DNA of 64,000 nt. Origin: Streptomyces sp. I05A-00742 (lineage in GTDB: Bacteria > Actinomycetota > Actinomycetes > Streptomycetales > Streptomycetaceae). The notes below the pieces were generated by a model. It was not told the origin of the DNA and searched no databases. It saw only the letters and a list, made by a program, of their open reading frames with translations. Shown here piece after piece: positions 61,782-64,000 of this stretch. The DNA is taken from the NCBI RefSeq assembly GCF_013055795.1, contig NZ_JABETO010000008.1, forward strand, positions 38,343-102,342, in the 5' to 3' direction. The position numbers and the translations under genes are program-made. How positions within the stretch are numbered: position 1 is the stretch's first letter; each line of letters opens with the position of its first letter.

Positions 61782-62897
61782 TCAGGCGGGCGTACCGGCG
61801 TCGAGCGAGCGCAGCACCGACCAGGCGATGAAGTGTGCTGCGCCGTCGAGCACTTCGGGGCCGAGGTTGGGCTCCTCCATGCTGTGGGTGCGCGTCGTGC
61901 CGTCGGCGGTGACGCGGCAGGTCATGCTGACGAAGCCCCGGTGGTCGTCCGGCGAACCGGTGTGCCAGGTCCCCCCGGCGGCGATGTGGAGCGGGGATCC
62001 CGCGTCGCCGGCGGCGGGCAGGCCGGCCGCCCACTGGGCGAACCGCCCGTGGGAGAGCGTGTCGTCGAGCCGTATGCCGCGGCCGCCGAGGGCGCCGGAC
62101 AGCCGGTCGAGGGCGCCGGTGCCGTCGCGGCTGACCACGTGTCCTTCCAGGGCCCGGCTGACGCGCTCCTCCAGGTCGTGCGTCTCCTCGTCGGCCGGGA
62201 GGACGATGGTGACGTCGACGTAGGGATAGCGCCAGCAGTACCCGGCCGTCACGGACCGGGTGCCGAGGGCGTCCAGCACGGCGTCCACGCGGGAGGCGAC
62301 CTCGGGTTCGGGCAGGCCCATGGTCCGCCACTGGAGGCGGGACGTCTCGGCGGGGCTCAGTCCGACGGCGGTCAGCGCCGCCTCCAGCATGGGCAGGCAC
62401 TCCTTGGGCGGCCCGGGGAGGAGGACGACGTGCCGGTCGCCATCGGCGATCACGGCGCCCCACGCGGTGCCGTTGGGGTTCGGCAACAGCGTGCTGCCCT
62501 GCGGGAACTGCGCCTGGCGGCGGTTGTCGGGGTGCAGGTGGATGCCGAGGTCGGCGAGCCGCTCCTGGATGGCGGTCCAGGCCTCCGCGCGCTCCTCCAG
62601 CGCCCGGTCGAGGGCCCTGGCGACGGCGAAGCGGGTGACGTCGTCGGAGGTGGGGCCGAGTCCGCCGATCACGAGGACGAGCGGCGCCTGGCCCAGGGCG
62701 AGGGTGATCGCCTCGCTGATGGCGTGCTCGTCGTCCGGCACGGTGTGCCGGGAGCGGGTCCTGACCGCGTACCGCAGCAGGACGCGGCTGGCCTCCGTGC
62801 CGTTGGTGTCGGTCACCTCCCCGTTGAGCAGTTCGTCTCCTACGGTGACGACGCAGGCGAGGCCGGCCGGCGGGGCCGGTGCGGGACGGGCGGTCAT
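61782..62897 (-). CDS. CinA-like molybdopterin-binding-domain protein
   Basis: A 371-residue protein. The N-terminal 170 residues match the MoaB/MogA-like domain of CinA: VVTVGDELLNGEVTDTNGT, VLVIGGLGPTSDDVTRFAVA and VLLPGPPKECLPML. The region RTMGLPEPEVASRVDAVLDA fits the CinA linker domain. The last 100 residues (HIAAGGTWHTGSPDDHRGFV) do not show the normal nicotinamide-nucleotide amidase motifs, so this is a divergent CinA-like protein. Start ATG 62897. It lies between an O-methyltransferase and a reductase pair. Confidence 0.78.
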   Translation of the reverse strand: MTARPAPAPPAGLACVVTVGDELLNGEVTDTNGTEASRVLLRYAVRTRSRHTVPDDEHAISEAITLALGQAPLVLVIGGLGPTSDDVTRFAVARALDRALEERAEAWTAIQERLADLGIHLHPDNRRQAQFPQGSTLLPNPNGTAWGAVIADGDRHVVLLPGPPKECLPMLEAALTAVGLSPAETSRLQWRTMGLPEPEVASRVDAVLDALGTRSVTAGYCWRYPYVDVTIVLPADEETHDLEERVSRALEGHVVSRDGTGALDRLSGALGGRGIRLDDTLSHGRFAQWAAGLPAAGDAGSPLHIAAGGTWHTGSPDDHRGFVSMTCRVTADGTTRTHSMEEPNLGPEVLDGAAHFIAWSVLRSLDAGTPA

Positions 62898-63014
62898 GGA
62901 GGTACCTCCGGGTGGATCGGGTCCGGGTGCGCGGCTGGTGGCGCACCGGGCGGTGCGGGCGGGCGCCGGCGGTCCGTCACCGCGGCGCCCGCCCCGGGTG
63001 GCGGGAAGAACGGG

Positions 63015-63722
63015 TCAGGCGCCCGTGGCCATCCCGCCGTCAATGGTGAGCACCGCGCCGTTGACGGCGGCCGCCGCGGGACCGGCCAGGTGGACGACCG
63101 TACCGGCCACCTCCTCGGGGGTGGCGGCGCGGCCCAGCGGGACGCGGGACAGGATCTCGGCGTGCCGGTCCTCCGAGAGGACGGACGTCATGTCGGTGGT
63201 GACGAGGCCCGGGGCGACGACGTTGGCCGTGATGCCGCGCGAGCCGAGCTCCCGGGCGATGGAGCGGGCCATGCCGACGAGGCCCGCCTTGGACGCGGCG
63301 TAGTTCACCTGTCCCGCGGCGCCGGTGCTGCCGACGACCGAGGAGACGAAGATCATACGGCCGCCGCGGGCCCGGAGCATGGCCTTGCTCGCGCGGCGGG
63401 CGACACGGAAGGCACCGGTCAGATTGGTGTCGAGCACCGAGGTGAAGTCCTCGTCACTCATGCGCAGCAGCAGTCCGTCACGGGTGACACCGGCGTTGGC
63501 GACCAGGACCTCGACGGGGCCGTGGGCGGCCTCGACCGTCGCGAAGGCGGCGTCGACCTGCTCGGTGCTGGTGACGTCGCAGGGCACGGACAGGATGTCG
63601 GCGTCGGGCGGCGGGCTGCTGCGGTAGGTCACGGCCACGCGGTCGCCCTCCGCCGCGAACGCTCGGGCGATGGCGAGGCCGATGCCCCGGTTGCCGCCGG
63701 TGATCAGGACGGAACGGCTCAC
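63015..63722 (-). CDS. fabG: 3-oxoacyl-ACP reductase (FabG-type SDR)
   Basis: A 235-residue short-chain dehydrogenase. The cofactor motif is TGGNRGIGLAIARAF, NAG is in VLVANAGVTRDGLLLRM, and the catalytic Ser-Tyr-Lys set is in VSSVVGSTGAAGQVNYAASK. The N-terminus and the LLLRMSDEDF segment are typical of FabG. It reduces 3-oxoacyl thioesters with NADPH. Unlike the main Streptomyces fabG, no enoyl reductase gene follows, so this may be a pathway-specific copy. GTG 63722 follows GAAGGAACC. Confidence 0.88.
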   Translation of the reverse strand: MSRSVLITGGNRGIGLAIARAFAAEGDRVAVTYRSSPPPDADILSVPCDVTSTEQVDAAFATVEAAHGPVEVLVANAGVTRDGLLLRMSDEDFTSVLDTNLTGAFRVARRASKAMLRARGGRMIFVSSVVGSTGAAGQVNYAASKAGLVGMARSIARELGSRGITANVVAPGLVTTDMTSVLSEDRHAEILSRVPLGRAATPEEVAGTVVHLAGPAAAAVNGAVLTIDGGMATGA

Positions 63723-63847
63723 AGCGATGGTTCCTTCGGTGGAGAGGTGGTGCGGGGCGGGGCCGCCGCGCGGCCGTGGCGGACGGGCGGCGGCCCCGTG
63801 GCCGGGGGCGCCGCGGTGGCGCCCCCGGCGGAGGGGGAACGGGTCGG

Positions 63848-64000
<153 letters not shown>

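Overview
The window is high-GC, densely packed DNA with GTG starts, purine-rich ribosome sites and frequent 1-4 base gene overlaps. Spo0M, a mycothiol-dependent formaldehyde dehydrogenase, an actinobacterial-type ctaD, an nSTAND/WD40-type regulator and rare TTA (bldA-type) codons all point to a Streptomyces or close relative. I see no tRNA, rRNA, CRISPR array, insertion sequence or replication origin. Both ends cut through a gene.

Region 1 (1-7.3 kb): a truncated STAND-type regulator faces a tight six-gene operon of HpcH/HpaI-type aldolase, alpha-oxoamine synthase, MaoC dehydratase, PGM1-like ATP-grasp peptide ligase, amidinotransferase and enoyl-reductase-like MDR protein. This set matches the logic of ketomemicin-type carbonylmethylene pseudotripeptide pathways: keto acid plus malonyl-CoA, dehydration, reduction, PLP-dependent condensation with an amino acid, then ligation of an amidinated amino acid. 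The first gene has a TTA codon.

Region 2 (7.4-21.6 kb): mostly housekeeping and accessory genes. These are a cold-shock protein, a FAD monooxygenase, an Fsr-like MFS exporter, a BtrH-N-like protein, the mycothiol formaldehyde pair (mscR plus a metallo-beta-lactamase-fold hydrolase), a PPOX flavoprotein, an HTH protein, an acyl-CoA ligase, an L,D-transpeptidase, a TPR-like protein, a GNAT, a NUDIX protein, Spo0M and small secreted proteins.

Region 3 (21.6-29.2 kb): a lipid locus. A translationally coupled operon on the minus strand encodes a desaturase, an OlsB-like N-acyltransferase, an OlsA-like acyltransferase, an ACP and a ketosynthase. Facing it are a WS/DGAT-like protein and a cholesterol-oxidase-like GMC enzyme. 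It looks like an ornithine-lipid-type aminolipid pathway with its own acyl supply.

Region 4 (29-60 kb): a redox and low-oxygen flavoured region. It holds a phosphoribosyltransferase-hydrolase fusion, photolyase, PoxB-type pyruvate dehydrogenase, a DosR/DevR-like response regulator, phosphoketolase, a DevS-like GAF histidine kinase that keeps the candidate haem histidine, a VKOR protein, an orphan ctaD and two related ABC exporters. Four intergenic palindromes of the form GGGCCG-NN-CGGCCC, with the arm and spacer layout of the mycobacterial DosR box, lie near the regulator, the kinase/VKOR promoter, ctaD and a methyltransferase. Inside this region sits an unfamiliar three-gene block (37.7-42.5 kb) of 912, 65 and 574 residues. 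Its base composition looks lower in GC than its neighbours and it is bounded on both sides by short tandem repeats. It is the best candidate here for an undescribed system.

Region 5 (60-64 kb): signal peptidase I, an O-methyltransferase with an early TTA codon, a CinA-like protein, a FabG paralogue and the end of an old-yellow-enzyme-like oxidoreductase.
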